DNA of 64,000 nt from CBFFRJ01 sp051486985 (GTDB lineage: Bacteria; Pseudomonadota; Gammaproteobacteria; Enterobacterales; Enterobacteriaceae): NCBI RefSeq assembly GCF_051486985.1, contig NZ_JAHVDV010000015.1, positions 1-64,000 of the forward strand, given 5' to 3'. A program made the translations under genes and the position numbers. Under the pieces are notes generated by a model. The model was given only the letters and a program-made list of their open reading frames with translations, ran no database searches and was not told the origin of the DNA. Positions 24,868 to 34,805 of the stretch are shown piece by piece; position 1 is the stretch's first letter; each line of letters opens with the position of its first letter.

Positions 24868-26142
24868 ATGACAGATAAACGCAAAGACGGTTCAGGCAAA
24901 CTGTTGTACTGCTCTTTCTGCGGCAAAAGCCAGCATGAAGTGCGCAAACTGATTGCCGGGCCGTCCGTGTATATCTGCGACGAATGTGTTGATCTGTGTA
25001 ACGACATCATTCGCGAAGAGATTAAAGAAGTTGCGCCCCATCGCGAGCGGAGCGCACTGCCGACCCCGCATGAAATTCGCCACCATCTTGATGACTATGT
25101 TATCGGGCAGGAGCAGGCGAAAAAAGTGCTGGCGGTTGCGGTATACAACCACTACAAACGTCTACGCAACGGCGATACCAGTAATGGCGTTGAGTTGGGT
25201 AAAAGTAACATTCTGCTTATCGGGCCGACCGGCTCCGGTAAAACGCTGCTCGCTGAAACGCTGGCGCGTTTGCTGGATGTTCCCTTCACCATGGCAGATG
25301 CCACAACCCTGACCGAAGCAGGTTATGTGGGTGAAGACGTCGAAAACATCATTCAGAAGCTGCTGCAAAAGTGCGACTACGACGTACAAAAAGCGCAGCG
25401 TGGCATCGTCTACATCGATGAAATCGATAAGATTTCTCGTAAATCTGACAACCCCTCCATTACGCGTGATGTCTCTGGCGAGGGCGTGCAGCAGGCGCTG
25501 TTGAAACTGATTGAAGGGACTGTCGCTGCTGTTCCACCGCAAGGGGGGCGTAAGCATCCTCAGCAGGAATTCTTGCAGGTCGATACCTCTAAAATCCTGT
25601 TTATCTGTGGCGGTGCATTTGCCGGCCTGGATAAAGTCATTTCACACCGCGTTGAGACCGGTTCTGGCATCGGCTTTGGCGCGACCGTGAAATCTACGGC
25701 TGAGAAACCTAATGAAGGACAACTGCTGGCGCAGGTTGAGCCTGAAGATCTGATCAAGTTCGGTTTAATCCCCGAATTCATCGGTCGTCTTCCGGTTGTA
25801 GCAACGCTGAATGAGCTGAGCGAAGAAGCGCTGATTCAGATCCTGAAAGAGCCTAAAAACGCGCTGACTAAACAGTATCAGGCGCTGTTCAACCTCGAAG
25901 GTGTTGATCTGGAGTTCCGTGACGAAGCGCTGACGGCTATCGCCAAAAAAGCGATGGTACGTAAAACAGGTGCACGTGGGTTGCGTTCCATCGTCGAAGC
26001 GGCGCTGCTGGATACCATGTATGACCTGCCATCAATGGATGAAGTCGAAAAAGTGGTTATCGATGAATCTGTTATCGGCGGGCAGAGTAAGCCATTGCTG
26101 ATCTATGGCAAGCCAGAAGCACAGCAGGCATCTGGCGAATAA
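24868..26142 (+). CDS. clpX: ClpX ATPase, specificity subunit of ClpXP
   Basis: AAA+ unfoldase of 424 residues that recognises ssrA-tagged and other substrates and threads them into ClpP. The N-terminal zinc-binding domain has Cys15, Cys18, Cys37 and Cys40. Walker A is GPTGSGKT near residue 120 and Walker B is VYIDEID; sensor and arginine-finger segments follow (GARGLRSIVEAAL). The ClpP-docking IGF loop appears as LIPEFIGRLP. Same length as in E. coli. Confidence 0.98.
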   Translation: MTDKRKDGSGKLLYCSFCGKSQHEVRKLIAGPSVYICDECVDLCNDIIREEIKEVAPHRERSALPTPHEIRHHLDDYVIGQEQAKKVLAVAVYNHYKRLRNGDTSNGVELGKSNILLIGPTGSGKTLLAETLARLLDVPFTMADATTLTEAGYVGEDVENIIQKLLQKCDYDVQKAQRGIVYIDEIDKISRKSDNPSITRDVSGEGVQQALLKLIEGTVAAVPPQGGRKHPQQEFLQVDTSKILFICGGAFAGLDKVISHRVETGSGIGFGATVKSTAEKPNEGQLLAQVEPEDLIKFGLIPEFIGRLPVVATLNELSEEALIQILKEPKNALTKQYQALFNLEGVDLEFRDEALTAIAKKAMVRKTGARGLRSIVEAALLDTMYDLPSMDEVEKVVIDESVIGGQSKPLLIYGKPEAQQASGE

Positions 26143-26167
26143 TTCGCCAATCCTTACAATCAGTTAA

Positions 26168-26205
26168 TAAAAAAGGGGGGATTTCATCTCCCCTTTTATT
26201 TTTCC
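26168..26205 (+). terminator. clpX terminator
   Basis: AAAAGGGG-type stem closing with CCCCTTTT around an ATTTCAT loop, then a T-rich tail; it lies just after clpX and just before the lon promoter. Confidence 0.82.
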
Positions 26206-26216
26206 TTATTCCCGCC

Positions 26217-26245
26217 GTTGAATGTGTGGGAAACATCCCCATATA
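26217..26245 (+). promoter_or_regulatory. sigma-32 heat-shock promoter of lon
   Basis: GTTGAAT at 26217-26223 and CCCCATATA at 26237-26245 with a 13-base spacer match the sigma-32 consensus and the mapped E. coli lon promoter. They lie about 80 bases upstream of the lon start. Confidence 0.85.
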
Positions 26246-26325
26246 CTGGTTTACATGTTAACGGTGCGTGTTGCACAGTCACGTCACCGACTTACCTGGC
26301 GGACATTAAACTAAGAGAGAGCTCT

Positions 26326-28680
26326 ATGAATCCTGAGCGTTCTGAACGCATTGAAATCCCCGTATTGCCGCTGCGCGATGTGGTGGTTTATCCGCACATG
26401 GTCATACCCTTATTTGTAGGGCGGGAAAAATCTATCCGTTGCCTTGAAGCCGCCATGGATCATGATAAAAAAATCATGCTGGTTGCGCAGAAAGAAGCCT
26501 CAACGGATGAGCCGGGTGTAAACGATCTTTTCACCGTCGGGACCGTGGCCTCAATTCTGCAGATGCTGAAATTACCGGACGGTACCGTAAAAGTGCTGGT
26601 CGAAGGCTTGCAGCGCGCGCGTATTACCGCTTTATCTGACAATGGCGAACATTTCTCAGCGAAGGCGGAATACCTTGATTCGCCGGCCATTGACGAGCGT
26701 GAGCAGGAGGTGCTGGTTCGCACCGCGATAAGCCAGTTCGAAGGCTACATCAAGCTCAACAAAAAAATCCCACCGGAAGTGCTGACGTCGCTGAACAGCA
26801 TTGACGACCCTGCGCGTCTGGCAGACACCATTGCTGCGCATATGCCGCTGAAACTGGCTGACAAACAGTCCGTACTTGAGATGGCTGACGTCAATGAGCG
26901 TCTTGAGTATCTGATGGCGATGATGGAATCCGAAATCGACCTGCTTCAGGTTGAAAAACGTATCCGTAATCGTGTTAAAAAACAGATGGAAAAATCTCAG
27001 CGCGAGTACTATCTGAATGAGCAGATGAAAGCCATCCAGAAAGAACTGGGTGAGATGGATGACGCGCCGGATGAAAACGAAGCACTAAAACGCAAAATTG
27101 ACGCGGCGAAAATGCCGAAAGAGGCGAAAGAAAAAGCCGAAGCTGAACTGCAAAAGCTCAAAATGATGTCCCCGATGTCTGCGGAAGCAACCGTCGTACG
27201 CGGTTACATCGAGTGGATGGTTCAGGTTCCGTGGAACGCCCGCAGTAAGGTGAAAAAAGATCTGCGCCAGGCGCAGGAGATTCTGGATACCGATCACTAT
27301 GGCCTTGAGCGCGTTAAAGATCGCATCCTTGAATATCTCGCGGTGCAGAGTCGTGTTAATAAGCTCAAAGGGCCGATTCTGTGTCTGGTTGGGCCGCCGG
27401 GGGTGGGTAAAACATCTCTCGGGCAGTCCATCGCCAAAGCCACCGGGCGTAAATACATCCGTATGGCGCTAGGTGGCGTGCGTGACGAGGCGGAAATTCG
27501 CGGTCACCGTCGTACCTATATTGGCTCTATGCCGGGTAAACTTATCCAGAAAATGGCAAAAGTAGGGGTGAAAAACCCACTTTTCCTGCTGGATGAGATC
27601 GACAAAATGTCTTCAGACATGCGTGGCGATCCGGCTTCAGCCTTGCTGGAGGTTCTTGATCCGGAACAGAACGTGGCGTTCAGCGACCACTATCTGGAAG
27701 TGGATTACGATCTTAGCGATGTCATGTTCGTGGCGACCTCTAACTCCATGAACATCCCGGCACCGCTGCTCGATCGTATGGAAGTGATTCGTCTGTCCGG
27801 CTATACCGAAGATGAAAAACTTAACATTGCTAAACAGCACCTGTTGCCGAAACAGATTGAGCGTAACGCGCTGAAAAAAGGCGAGTTAACCGTCGAGGAT
27901 AGCGCTATTATCGGCATTATCCGTTACTACACTCGTGAAGCGGGTGTACGTAGCCTTGAGCGGGAAATCTCCAAACTGTGCCGCAAAGCGGTGAAACAGC
28001 TGCTGCTGGACCCGTCTCTCAAGCATATTGAGATCAACGGTGAAAACCTGAATGACTACCTGGGCGTTCAGCGCTTTGACTATGGTCGCGCGGATGATGA
28101 AAACCGCGTAGGTCAGGTTACCGGGCTTGCCTGGACAGAAGTGGGCGGCGATCTGCTGACTATCGAAACGGCCTGCGTGCCGGGTAAAGGTAAGTTGACC
28201 TATACCGGCTCACTGGGTGAGGTGATGCAGGAGTCTATCCAGGCGGCGCTGACCGTGGTGCGTGCGCGTGCAGAAAAACTCGGTATCAACGGTGATTTCT
28301 ACGAAAAACGTGATATTCACGTTCATGTGCCGGAAGGTGCCACGCCGAAAGACGGCCCAAGCGCCGGTATTGCGATGTGTACCGCGCTGGTTTCTTGCCT
28401 GACCGGCAACCCGGTTCGTGCAGATGTGGCAATGACCGGGGAAATTACCCTGCGTGGTCAGGTGCTGCCGATTGGCGGGCTGAAAGAGAAACTGCTTGCT
28501 GCCCACCGTGGTGGTATTAAAACCGTGCTGATTCCTTTTGAGAACAAACGCGATCTTGAGGAAATTCCGGAAAACGTTATCGCCGATCTGGAAATCCATC
28601 CGGTGAAACGTATCGATGAGGTTCTGACGCTTGCGCTGCAGAATGAACCCTTCGGCATGCAGGTAGTGACCGCAAAATAG
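26326..28680 (+). CDS. lon: ATP-dependent Lon protease
   Basis: Homohexameric cytoplasmic AAA+ serine protease that degrades misfolded proteins and regulators such as SulA, RcsA and free antitoxins. The start MNPERSERIEIP at 26326 gives 784 residues as in E. coli; an open frame extending 36 codons upstream crosses the promoter and was rejected. Domains: N-terminal substrate domain (1-300, including a long coiled coil), Walker A GPPGVGKT near 356, and a C-terminal protease domain with the Ser679-Lys722 dyad (KDGPSAGIAM, GGLKEKLLAA). Confidence 0.98.
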   Translation: MNPERSERIEIPVLPLRDVVVYPHMVIPLFVGREKSIRCLEAAMDHDKKIMLVAQKEASTDEPGVNDLFTVGTVASILQMLKLPDGTVKVLVEGLQRARITALSDNGEHFSAKAEYLDSPAIDEREQEVLVRTAISQFEGYIKLNKKIPPEVLTSLNSIDDPARLADTIAAHMPLKLADKQSVLEMADVNERLEYLMAMMESEIDLLQVEKRIRNRVKKQMEKSQREYYLNEQMKAIQKELGEMDDAPDENEALKRKIDAAKMPKEAKEKAEAELQKLKMMSPMSAEATVVRGYIEWMVQVPWNARSKVKKDLRQAQEILDTDHYGLERVKDRILEYLAVQSRVNKLKGPILCLVGPPGVGKTSLGQSIAKATGRKYIRMALGGVRDEAEIRGHRRTYIGSMPGKLIQKMAKVGVKNPLFLLDEIDKMSSDMRGDPASALLEVLDPEQNVAFSDHYLEVDYDLSDVMFVATSNSMNIPAPLLDRMEVIRLSGYTEDEKLNIAKQHLLPKQIERNALKKGELTVEDSAIIGIIRYYTREAGVRSLEREISKLCRKAVKQLLLDPSLKHIEINGENLNDYLGVQRFDYGRADDENRVGQVTGLAWTEVGGDLLTIETACVPGKGKLTYTGSLGEVMQESIQAALTVVRARAEKLGINGDFYEKRDIHVHVPEGATPKDGPSAGIAMCTALVSCLTGNPVRADVAMTGEITLRGQVLPIGGLKEKLLAAHRGGIKTVLIPFENKRDLEEIPENVIADLEIHPVKRIDEVLTLALQNEPFGMQVVTAK

Positions 28681-28710
28681 TGACCCCGCGCAAAGAGCGT
28701 TGATAAAAAC

Positions 28711-28749
28711 AAGGCTGGTAAGGCATTTCGCACTTGCCAGTCTTTTTTT
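28711..28749 (+). terminator. lon terminator
   Basis: Stem GGCTGGTAAG (28713-28722) / CTTGCCAGTC (28733-28742), fully paired with two G-U pairs, followed by a run of seven T. Confidence 0.85.
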
Positions 28750-28890
28750 GTATAGCTAATTTAGATTGCTGGTTGGTTGTGTCATCATCAACTGGTGTTG
28801 TAAGGGCATGACAGGCCTGATATAACAGCTGCGCGGTCGCACTGTGAAGGATGCAGGTGCGATATAAATTATAAAGAGAGGAAGAGAAGA

Positions 28891-29163
28891 GTGAATAAAT
28901 CTCAACTGATAGACAAGATTGCCGCAGGGGCCGATATCTCTAAAGCGGCAGCTGGACGTGCGTTAGATGCTTTAATTGCTTCTGTTACTGAATCTCTGAA
29001 AGCTGGGGACGATGTAGCGCTGGTAGGTTTTGGTACCTTCGCTGTTAAAGAGCGTGCTGCGCGTACTGGTCGCAACCCGCAGACAGGCAAAGAAATCACA
29101 ATCGCCGCGGCTAAAGTTCCTGGCTTCCGCGCAGGCAAGGCGCTGAAAGACGCGGTAAATTGA
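28891..29163 (+). CDS. hupB: nucleoid protein HU, beta subunit
   Basis: HU-beta, a 90-residue architectural DNA-bending protein that forms homo- and heterodimers with HU-alpha. The start codon is GTG, as in E. coli, behind a strong GAGAGGAAGAG ribosome-binding region. The DNA-binding arm TGRNPQTGKEI (about 57-67) and the C-terminal KVPGFRAGKALKDAVN are conserved. Its own terminator follows. HU-beta is itself a known Lon substrate, in keeping with the neighbouring lon gene. Confidence 0.97.
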   Translation: MNKSQLIDKIAAGADISKAAAGRALDALIASVTESLKAGDDVALVGFGTFAVKERAARTGRNPQTGKEITIAAAKVPGFRAGKALKDAVN

Positions 29164-29193
29164 TCGCTTTCCCTTACGGAAGGTGAAAAAGAA

Positions 29194-29226
29194 CAAGGGC
29201 GCATCGTGAGATGTGCCTTTTTTTAT
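29194..29226 (+). terminator. hupB terminator
   Basis: Imperfect hairpin AAGGGCGCATC / GATGTGCCTT around GTGA with a run of T residues, about 30 bases past the hupB stop. Confidence 0.8.
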
Positions 29227-29374
29227 TTGTTCAGCCATCTTTATCCGAGTTTCTACGTGTTCTGGGCTGACAATTGACCCCTTTTCTTGTCAAAATACAT
29301 CTTTGTACGCAGCGTCGGGAAACTGAGTGACTGCGCGAGGTCTACAGTCACCTACAGCGGAGTGTTGTTACACC

Positions 29375-31249
29375 ATGATGGACAATTTACGCACGGCAGC
29401 AAACAGCATCGTGCTCAAAATCATCTTCGGCATCATTATCGTGTCGTTCATTTTGACCGGCGTCAGTAGCTATCTCATTGGCGGTAATGATACTTACGCC
29501 GCGAAGGTTAACGATCAGGAGATTGGTCGCGGTCAATTTGAAAATGCCGTTGCCAGTGAACGTAACCGCATGCAGCAGCAGCTGGGCGAGCAGTTCTCTG
29601 AACTGGCAGCCAATGAAAACTACATCAAATCTATGCGTCAGCAGGTGCTCAATCGTCTTATCGATGAAGCGCTACTCAATCAATACGCGAAACAGTTGCA
29701 TCTTGGCATTAGTGACGAGCAAATAAAGAAATCGATTTTTGCGACCCAGGCCTTTCAGACCAACGGCAAATTCGATAATGCGCGCTTTAACAGCATCGTC
29801 AATCAGATGGGCATGAGCGCCGATCAATACGCACAGGCGCTGCGTAATCAGCTTATCTCCCAGCAGTTGATCAACGCTGTTGCGGGCACCGATTTTATGC
29901 TCAAAGGCGAAACGGATGAACTGGCTGAACTGGTCGCCCAGCAGCGCGTAGTTCGTGAAGCGGTCATCGATGTAAACAAACTGGCCGCTACCCAGTCCGT
30001 TAGCGATGCGGAAATTTCCAGCTTCTACGAACAAAACAAAAGTCGCTTTATGACACCGGAACAGTTCCGTGTGAGTTACATCAAGCTGGATGCTGCCAGC
30101 ATGCAGACTTCCGTCAGCGATGCAGATATTCAGACTTACTACGATCAGCATATGGATCAGTTCACTCAGCCACAGCGTAACCGCTACAGCGTGATTCAAA
30201 CCAAAACCGAAGATGAAGCAAAAGCGGTGCTGGATGAACTCAAGAAAGGCGGTGATTTTGCGGCACTGGCGAAAGCTAAATCAGCGGACATTATCTCTGC
30301 CCGTAACGGCGGTGACATGGGCTGGCTGGAAGCTTCTACCACGCCGGATGAACTGCAAAACGCCGGTCTTAAAGAGAAAGGGCAACTTTCTGGTGTGATC
30401 AAGTCTTCAGTGGGCTTCCTTGTGGCTCGTCTTGACGATATCCAGCCTGCAAAAGCGAAACCGTTAAGTGAAGCGCGTGACGACATCGCGGCGAAAGTGA
30501 AACAGGAAAAAGCGCTGGATGCCTGGTATGCGCTGCAACAGAAGGTCAGTGAAGCGGCCAGCAACGATAATGAAACCCTGACGGGTGCCGAGCAGGTTGC
30601 GGGTGTGAAAGCGGTAGAAACGGGCTGGTTCAGCCGTGAGAGTTTACCGCAAGAGCTGAACTTTAAACCCGTCGCTGATGCCATCTTTGAAGGTGGTCTG
30701 GTTGGGCCAAACGGCGCACCGGGTAGCAACTCCGATATCATCACCGTAGATGGCGACCGTGCCTTTGTGTTACGTATCAGCGAGCATAAACCTGAAGCGA
30801 TTAAACCGCTTGATGAGGTGAAGGCGCAGGTAAGTGATATTGTAAAACATAACAAAGCACAGCAGCAGGCGAAGCTGGATGCAGACAAGCTGATCGCGGC
30901 CCTGAAAGAAGGCAAAGGTGACGACGCGATGAAAGCGGCTGGCCTGAGTTTCGGTGAAAGTAAAACGCTGGCTCGTACCGGTCAGGATCCGGTTAGTCAG
31001 GCGGCATTCTCATTAACGCTGCCTGCGAAAGATAAACCGAGCTACGGCGTTGCTAACGATATGCAGGGTAATGTCGTGGTGCTGGCGCTCGATGAAGTCA
31101 AAGCAGGCACCATGCCGGACGCGCAGAAAAAAGCGATGGTGCAGGGTATTACCCAGAACAATGCCCAGATTGCTTTCGAAGCGCTGATGAGCAATCTGCG
31201 TAAAGAGGCCAAAATCAAAATCGGTAGCCAGCTCGATCAGCAACAATAA
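29375..31249 (+). CDS. ppiD: periplasmic folding chaperone PpiD
   Basis: Membrane-anchored SurA-like chaperone near the SecYEG exit that helps newly exported proteins fold. It has 624 residues from MMDNLRTAANSIV (623 in E. coli): a short cytoplasmic tail, one transmembrane helix (about 16-36), an N-terminal SurA-like chaperone region, a parvulin domain near 265-355 (largely inactive as an isomerase in E. coli), and a helical C-terminus. The start at 29375 keeps the positive-inside N-terminus; the 16 extra upstream codons are not in the family. Confidence 0.96.
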   Translation: MMDNLRTAANSIVLKIIFGIIIVSFILTGVSSYLIGGNDTYAAKVNDQEIGRGQFENAVASERNRMQQQLGEQFSELAANENYIKSMRQQVLNRLIDEALLNQYAKQLHLGISDEQIKKSIFATQAFQTNGKFDNARFNSIVNQMGMSADQYAQALRNQLISQQLINAVAGTDFMLKGETDELAELVAQQRVVREAVIDVNKLAATQSVSDAEISSFYEQNKSRFMTPEQFRVSYIKLDAASMQTSVSDADIQTYYDQHMDQFTQPQRNRYSVIQTKTEDEAKAVLDELKKGGDFAALAKAKSADIISARNGGDMGWLEASTTPDELQNAGLKEKGQLSGVIKSSVGFLVARLDDIQPAKAKPLSEARDDIAAKVKQEKALDAWYALQQKVSEAASNDNETLTGAEQVAGVKAVETGWFSRESLPQELNFKPVADAIFEGGLVGPNGAPGSNSDIITVDGDRAFVLRISEHKPEAIKPLDEVKAQVSDIVKHNKAQQQAKLDADKLIAALKEGKGDDAMKAAGLSFGESKTLARTGQDPVSQAAFSLTLPAKDKPSYGVANDMQGNVVVLALDEVKAGTMPDAQKKAMVQGITQNNAQIAFEALMSNLRKEAKIKIGSQLDQQQ

Positions 31250-31289
31250 CGAGACGTCTTCCACAATTTTTGCAATTTAATGCAAACTC

Positions 31290-31313
31290 AAAGGCCGCTT
31301 TCGCGGCCTTTTC
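31290..31313 (+). terminator. ppiD terminator
   Basis: Stem AAAGGCCGC / GCGGCCTTT with loop TTTC and a short T-run, about 40 bases after the ppiD stop. Confidence 0.85.
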
Positions 31314-31393
31314 CATTTCTGCATGTTGCCGTTTGTTCGGCGGTGTTCCGCTGTTTATGGTGTGCTTACTGTAAACAAACAAGGAGAAACAGT

Positions 31394-31777
31394 ATGAAAC
31401 GTGGAATCAAAGCCCTTTTAATTTCCCTCACTTTTGCCTGTGCAGGCATGGCGCAGAGCGCACTTGCCGCACCTGCCGAGGCAGGCGCAAAAGTGCCGGT
31501 TGCTCAGTCCAAAGCAGACAGCTCTTCCCAGGCGCCAGGCAAAAAACTGGAAAGCGCAAAAAGCAGCGATGATGAAGGCGGCACGCAGGTCAGTATCAAT
31601 ACCGGGAGTGCGGAAGACCTTGCACGGGTGATGAATGGCGTCGGCATGAAAAAGGCGCAGGCCATCGTCAGCTATCGTGAAGAGTACGGCCCGTTCAAAT
31701 CGCTGGAAGACCTCAAACAAGTGCCCGGCATGGGGCATTCGCTGGTTGAACGCAATCTCAGCCATCTCACTCTTTGA
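31394..31777 (+). CDS. ybaV: helix-hairpin-helix protein YbaV (ComEA-like)
   Basis: Exported protein of 127 residues. The signal peptide is MKRGIKALLISLTFACAGMAQSALAA, followed by a low-complexity Ala/Lys/Ser linker and a C-terminal ComEA-type double helix-hairpin-helix (about 65-127: VSINTGSAEDLARVMNGVG, then EDLKQVPGMGHSLVERN). ComEA homologues bind DNA in the periplasm for uptake; the role of YbaV itself is not established. The start at 31394 follows AAGGAG and places the signal peptide at the N-terminus. Confidence 0.93.
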   Translation: MKRGIKALLISLTFACAGMAQSALAAPAEAGAKVPVAQSKADSSSQAPGKKLESAKSSDDEGGTQVSINTGSAEDLARVMNGVGMKKAQAIVSYREEYGPFKSLEDLKQVPGMGHSLVERNLSHLTL

Positions 31778-31873
31778 ATTTAGCGCTTGCGCGGTAGCCA
31801 TTTTTTGCCATGCTAAAGAGGTCATACCAGTTATGGCCTCTGTTCCTATAACAAAAGTGAAGGCTAACGCGCT

Positions 31874-32281
31874 ATGCAGACTCAGATTAAAGTCCGTGGT
31901 TTCCATCTTGATGTCTATCAACACGTCAACAACGCCCGCTATCTCGAATTTCTTGAAGAGGCGAGGTGGGACGGGCTGGAGAATAACGAAAACTTTCAGT
32001 GGATGACAGCAAACAACATCGCGTTTGTGGTCGTCAATATCAATATTAATTACCGCCGTCCGGCCGTGCTTGGCGATCGGCTGACGGTGACCAGTCACGT
32101 TAAACAGATCAACGGCAGAAGCGGTGTCTTAAGTCAGGTAGTGACGCTGGACCCGGATGCTGAGGTGGTAGCAGATGCGCTGGTGACGTTCGTCTGCATC
32201 GATCTCAAAACGCAGAAGGCACTGTCGCTTGATGGCGAGTTGCGCACAAAACTGCAGGAGATGATCCAGGAGGAGATGTAA
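31874..32281 (+). CDS. fadM: long-chain acyl-CoA thioesterase III
   Basis: Hotdog-fold thioesterase (YbaW/FadM), 135 residues against 132 in E. coli. It hydrolyses 3,5-tetradecadienoyl-CoA and other long-chain acyl-CoAs that stall beta-oxidation. The 4-hydroxybenzoyl-CoA-thioesterase-type active-site segment HLDVYQHVNNARYLEF carries Asp13. The start MQTQIKVRG matches E. coli. Convergent with queC; an imperfect TGCCCCG/CGGGGCA dyad lies between them. Confidence 0.94.
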   Translation: MQTQIKVRGFHLDVYQHVNNARYLEFLEEARWDGLENNENFQWMTANNIAFVVVNININYRRPAVLGDRLTVTSHVKQINGRSGVLSQVVTLDPDAEVVADALVTFVCIDLKTQKALSLDGELRTKLQEMIQEEM

Positions 32282-32343
32282 CGCACGTCGGCAGGTTTTA
32301 AAATGCATGCCCCGGCAGACAACAGGCTATCGGGGCATTCACC

Positions 32344-33039
32344 TTACCTGAGGCCGGTTTTCTTTTTCATTGCTGACATCACGCCCGGCTTGTCTGCAAG
32401 ATAGTGATGCAGACCGTTAGCGCGAAGATTACAGGCAGCGCAATGAACACAGCCGTCGCCCTTGATGCCGTTGTAGCAGGTCAGGGTTTCGGTACGTACC
32501 AGCTCAAGTTTGCCCCAGTAATCAGCGAGAGCCCAGGTTTCCGCTTTGTCCAGCCACATGAGGGGCGTTTCAAAGCGAATGTCTTTTGCCATACCAAGGC
32601 TGACTGCATGATTCAGCGCTTTTACAAATTCGTCGCGGCAGTCAGGATAGCCCGAAAAATCCGTTTCGCAGACCCCCGTGATGACGGCTTCCGCTTGTAC
32701 CTGATACGCATAAATTGCCGTCAGCGTTAAGAACAGAATATTGCGGCCAGGAACAAAGGTATTGGGTATACCACTGGCATCAGGTTCGTAATCGGGAACG
32801 GGGATGCTGTCGCGCGTCAGGCTGCTCACTGCCAGTTCGTTTAACAGAGTAACATCAAGCACTTTGTGCGCCCGGGCACCCAACGCCAGCGCCAGTTCGC
32901 GCGCAACGTCTATTTCAGCGCGATGACGCTGACCATAATCGAAGGTGACGCAATGCACTTCATCGTATTGTTGTAACGCCTGTATCAGACAGGTCGTGGA
33001 ATCTTGCCCGCCACTAAACACGACAACGGCACGTTTCAT
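32344..33039 (-). CDS. queC: 7-cyano-7-deazaguanine synthase
   Basis: ATP- and ammonia-dependent enzyme that converts 7-carboxy-7-deazaguanine to preQ0, a step of queuosine tRNA modification. It has 231 residues, the E. coli length. The PP-loop SGGQDST is at 9-15. A zinc-binding cluster near the C-terminus has the pattern C(8)C..C..C (CYNGIKGDGCVHCAACNLRA). Monocistronic, followed downstream by convergent fadM. Confidence 0.97.
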   Translation of the reverse strand: MKRAVVVFSGGQDSTTCLIQALQQYDEVHCVTFDYGQRHRAEIDVARELALALGARAHKVLDVTLLNELAVSSLTRDSIPVPDYEPDASGIPNTFVPGRNILFLTLTAIYAYQVQAEAVITGVCETDFSGYPDCRDEFVKALNHAVSLGMAKDIRFETPLMWLDKAETWALADYWGKLELVRTETLTCYNGIKGDGCVHCAACNLRANGLHHYLADKPGVMSAMKKKTGLR

Positions 33040-33104
33040 AATTCTTCCCGGCTTCAGTCATAAACCCGTATGGTAACGCGAGCCGCAGATGCCGACCAGC
33101 TTCT

Positions 33105-34805
33105 TCACTGCATCGGCGGCGGCAGCCAGGCCCTGGTAAAATCGAACCAGCCGCGGGTATTTAACTGAATGCCTTCCACGCCTGGCGGTGCGCTGATGCG
33201 ATACTGATAATTAAACAGCGGCGTCAGAATGGCCTCATCCATCAGACGATTCAACACCGCCTGGAGGGCGGCGATCCTCGCCTGTTCATTTGGCACGCTT
33301 TGTACGGCATCCAATGTGGCCTGCAAATGGGAGAATTGCGAAACGCTCAACACGTTCGGCCACAGAGGATCGCAGCGAAGCCACTGCTCAAGAGTGTATT
33401 CCGGCGCCTCGCCAATCAGCCTGTCTCCCATCATTAAATCCGCACTCACCAGCGCGTCACACCCCTCCCAGGTTTTTGCATCGTGAAAAATGACCGTCAA
33501 ATCACAGCCCAGGGTGGCCAGGTAGCGCTGCAACTGGCGGGCCATCGTGTGTAATTCCACCGGCAGGTGGTAAACCAGCGTCAGGGCAGGCGGCAGCGGA
33601 ACCGTCTCCTGATGTGACCAGTGGGGCATGTCCCAGCCCGGGATGAGCGCTTTACTGGGGGTTATAAGATCTTCATCAAGCGGTAGCGTCTGTAACAGTG
33701 TTGTCTGGTGAATAATCTGTACCAGACGGCGGGACTGCGCGGGGCTGAGTGTCGAGCCGGCACGCTGCGCGAGGTAACAAAAGCCGAGGCTGGTACTGTT
33801 ACTTACTGTTTTCAGATTGAGCAGGTCGTCGGCTTCCCCGATGGCGATTTGCACCGGGTGGCGGCAACTCGTCCCCAGATCCTGCTCAAATAACAGCGGC
33901 GTTATCCAGTACTCCACCGCTTTTATACATGGATGCGTTAAATGATACCAGGCATGGCTTTCGAGGCGAACCAGCGCCTCGCTGAATGTGACTAACTGAA
34001 ACGGCCCGGTTCCCGACATCGGCAACTCTGGGTGTGCCAGCAGACAGGCGTAACTGGCAAGCCGGTGTGCAAGCCAGAAGTCAGGGCGATGCAGCCAGAA
34101 AGTCAGGCAGTATGAATGGGTCGCCTCTACTGTCCTGACGCTGGAAAACAGCGTGCGCAGCGCAGGTTGCGCCAGTAGCATTTTAAATCGCTGTTCTAAC
34201 TGGAAAGTCTCCACCACATCACCGTTGTGCCAGCGCAGCGTGGGTCGAATATGAAAACGCCAGCAAAGCGTGTCATCACTGATTTCCCAGTGATGCGCTA
34301 AATCGCCCTGGGGCACCGCGCTGTCGCTCACGAAGCGCGTAAGGCCGGAGAAAATCTGCCCTGCCAGATGTTGCTCCGCCCGTCCGGGAAGAAAGCCAGG
34401 GTGCAGAGGGTCGAGTGGGCGATAGTAGGGAATACGTAACGTGGGGGTATCGTTTTGCCATGAACCGCCAAGAAAAGGATTAAGCAGGGTACGCAACGCG
34501 TCAGGAGCAAGCTGCGCCAGGGCAAGGGCACTATGTTGCTGCCCGGTACGCAGTGCGTTTTCCATCATCTCCTGGCGCAGTGACTCAGGGGTACGTAAAA
34601 ACGTCAGCGTCCCGCGTTTTCCTCGCCCGGATTGCGACTGCCAGTGCAGCCAACCGGAAGCCTGCATCTGACCAAGCAATGTGCGCATATGCCGCCCACT
34701 ACAAAAACAGCTATCAGCGAGTCGGGCAACGCTGACCTGCTGATCTTCACCTGATGAGGTCTGCCACAGGCGCTGGTATTGATTGAGTCGGTTAAGTTGT
34801 CGCAT
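33105..34805 (-). CDS. ybaE: SgrR-family putative transcription regulator YbaE
   Basis: 566-residue protein of the SgrR type: an N-terminal winged helix-turn-helix (1-110, SVARLADSCFCSGRHMRTLL) fused to a domain related to the solute-binding proteins of peptide/nickel ABC transporters (about 160-560). SgrR senses glucose-phosphate stress, but no target or ligand is known for YbaE. Its length equals E. coli. Divergent from cof, with about 95 bases between the two starts. Confidence 0.92.
   Translation of the reverse strand: MRQLNRLNQYQRLWQTSSGEDQQVSVARLADSCFCSGRHMRTLLGQMQASGWLHWQSQSGRGKRGTLTFLRTPESLRQEMMENALRTGQQHSALALAQLAPDALRTLLNPFLGGSWQNDTPTLRIPYYRPLDPLHPGFLPGRAEQHLAGQIFSGLTRFVSDSAVPQGDLAHHWEISDDTLCWRFHIRPTLRWHNGDVVETFQLEQRFKMLLAQPALRTLFSSVRTVEATHSYCLTFWLHRPDFWLAHRLASYACLLAHPELPMSGTGPFQLVTFSEALVRLESHAWYHLTHPCIKAVEYWITPLLFEQDLGTSCRHPVQIAIGEADDLLNLKTVSNSTSLGFCYLAQRAGSTLSPAQSRRLVQIIHQTTLLQTLPLDEDLITPSKALIPGWDMPHWSHQETVPLPPALTLVYHLPVELHTMARQLQRYLATLGCDLTVIFHDAKTWEGCDALVSADLMMGDRLIGEAPEYTLEQWLRCDPLWPNVLSVSQFSHLQATLDAVQSVPNEQARIAALQAVLNRLMDEAILTPLFNYQYRISAPPGVEGIQLNTRGWFDFTRAWLPPPMQ

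Noticed and set aside
26218..26325. Extended N-terminus of Lon from an upstream in-frame start
   Set aside because: The 36 extra codons cover the sigma-32 promoter, and the internal start at 26326 gives the exact length of E. coli Lon.
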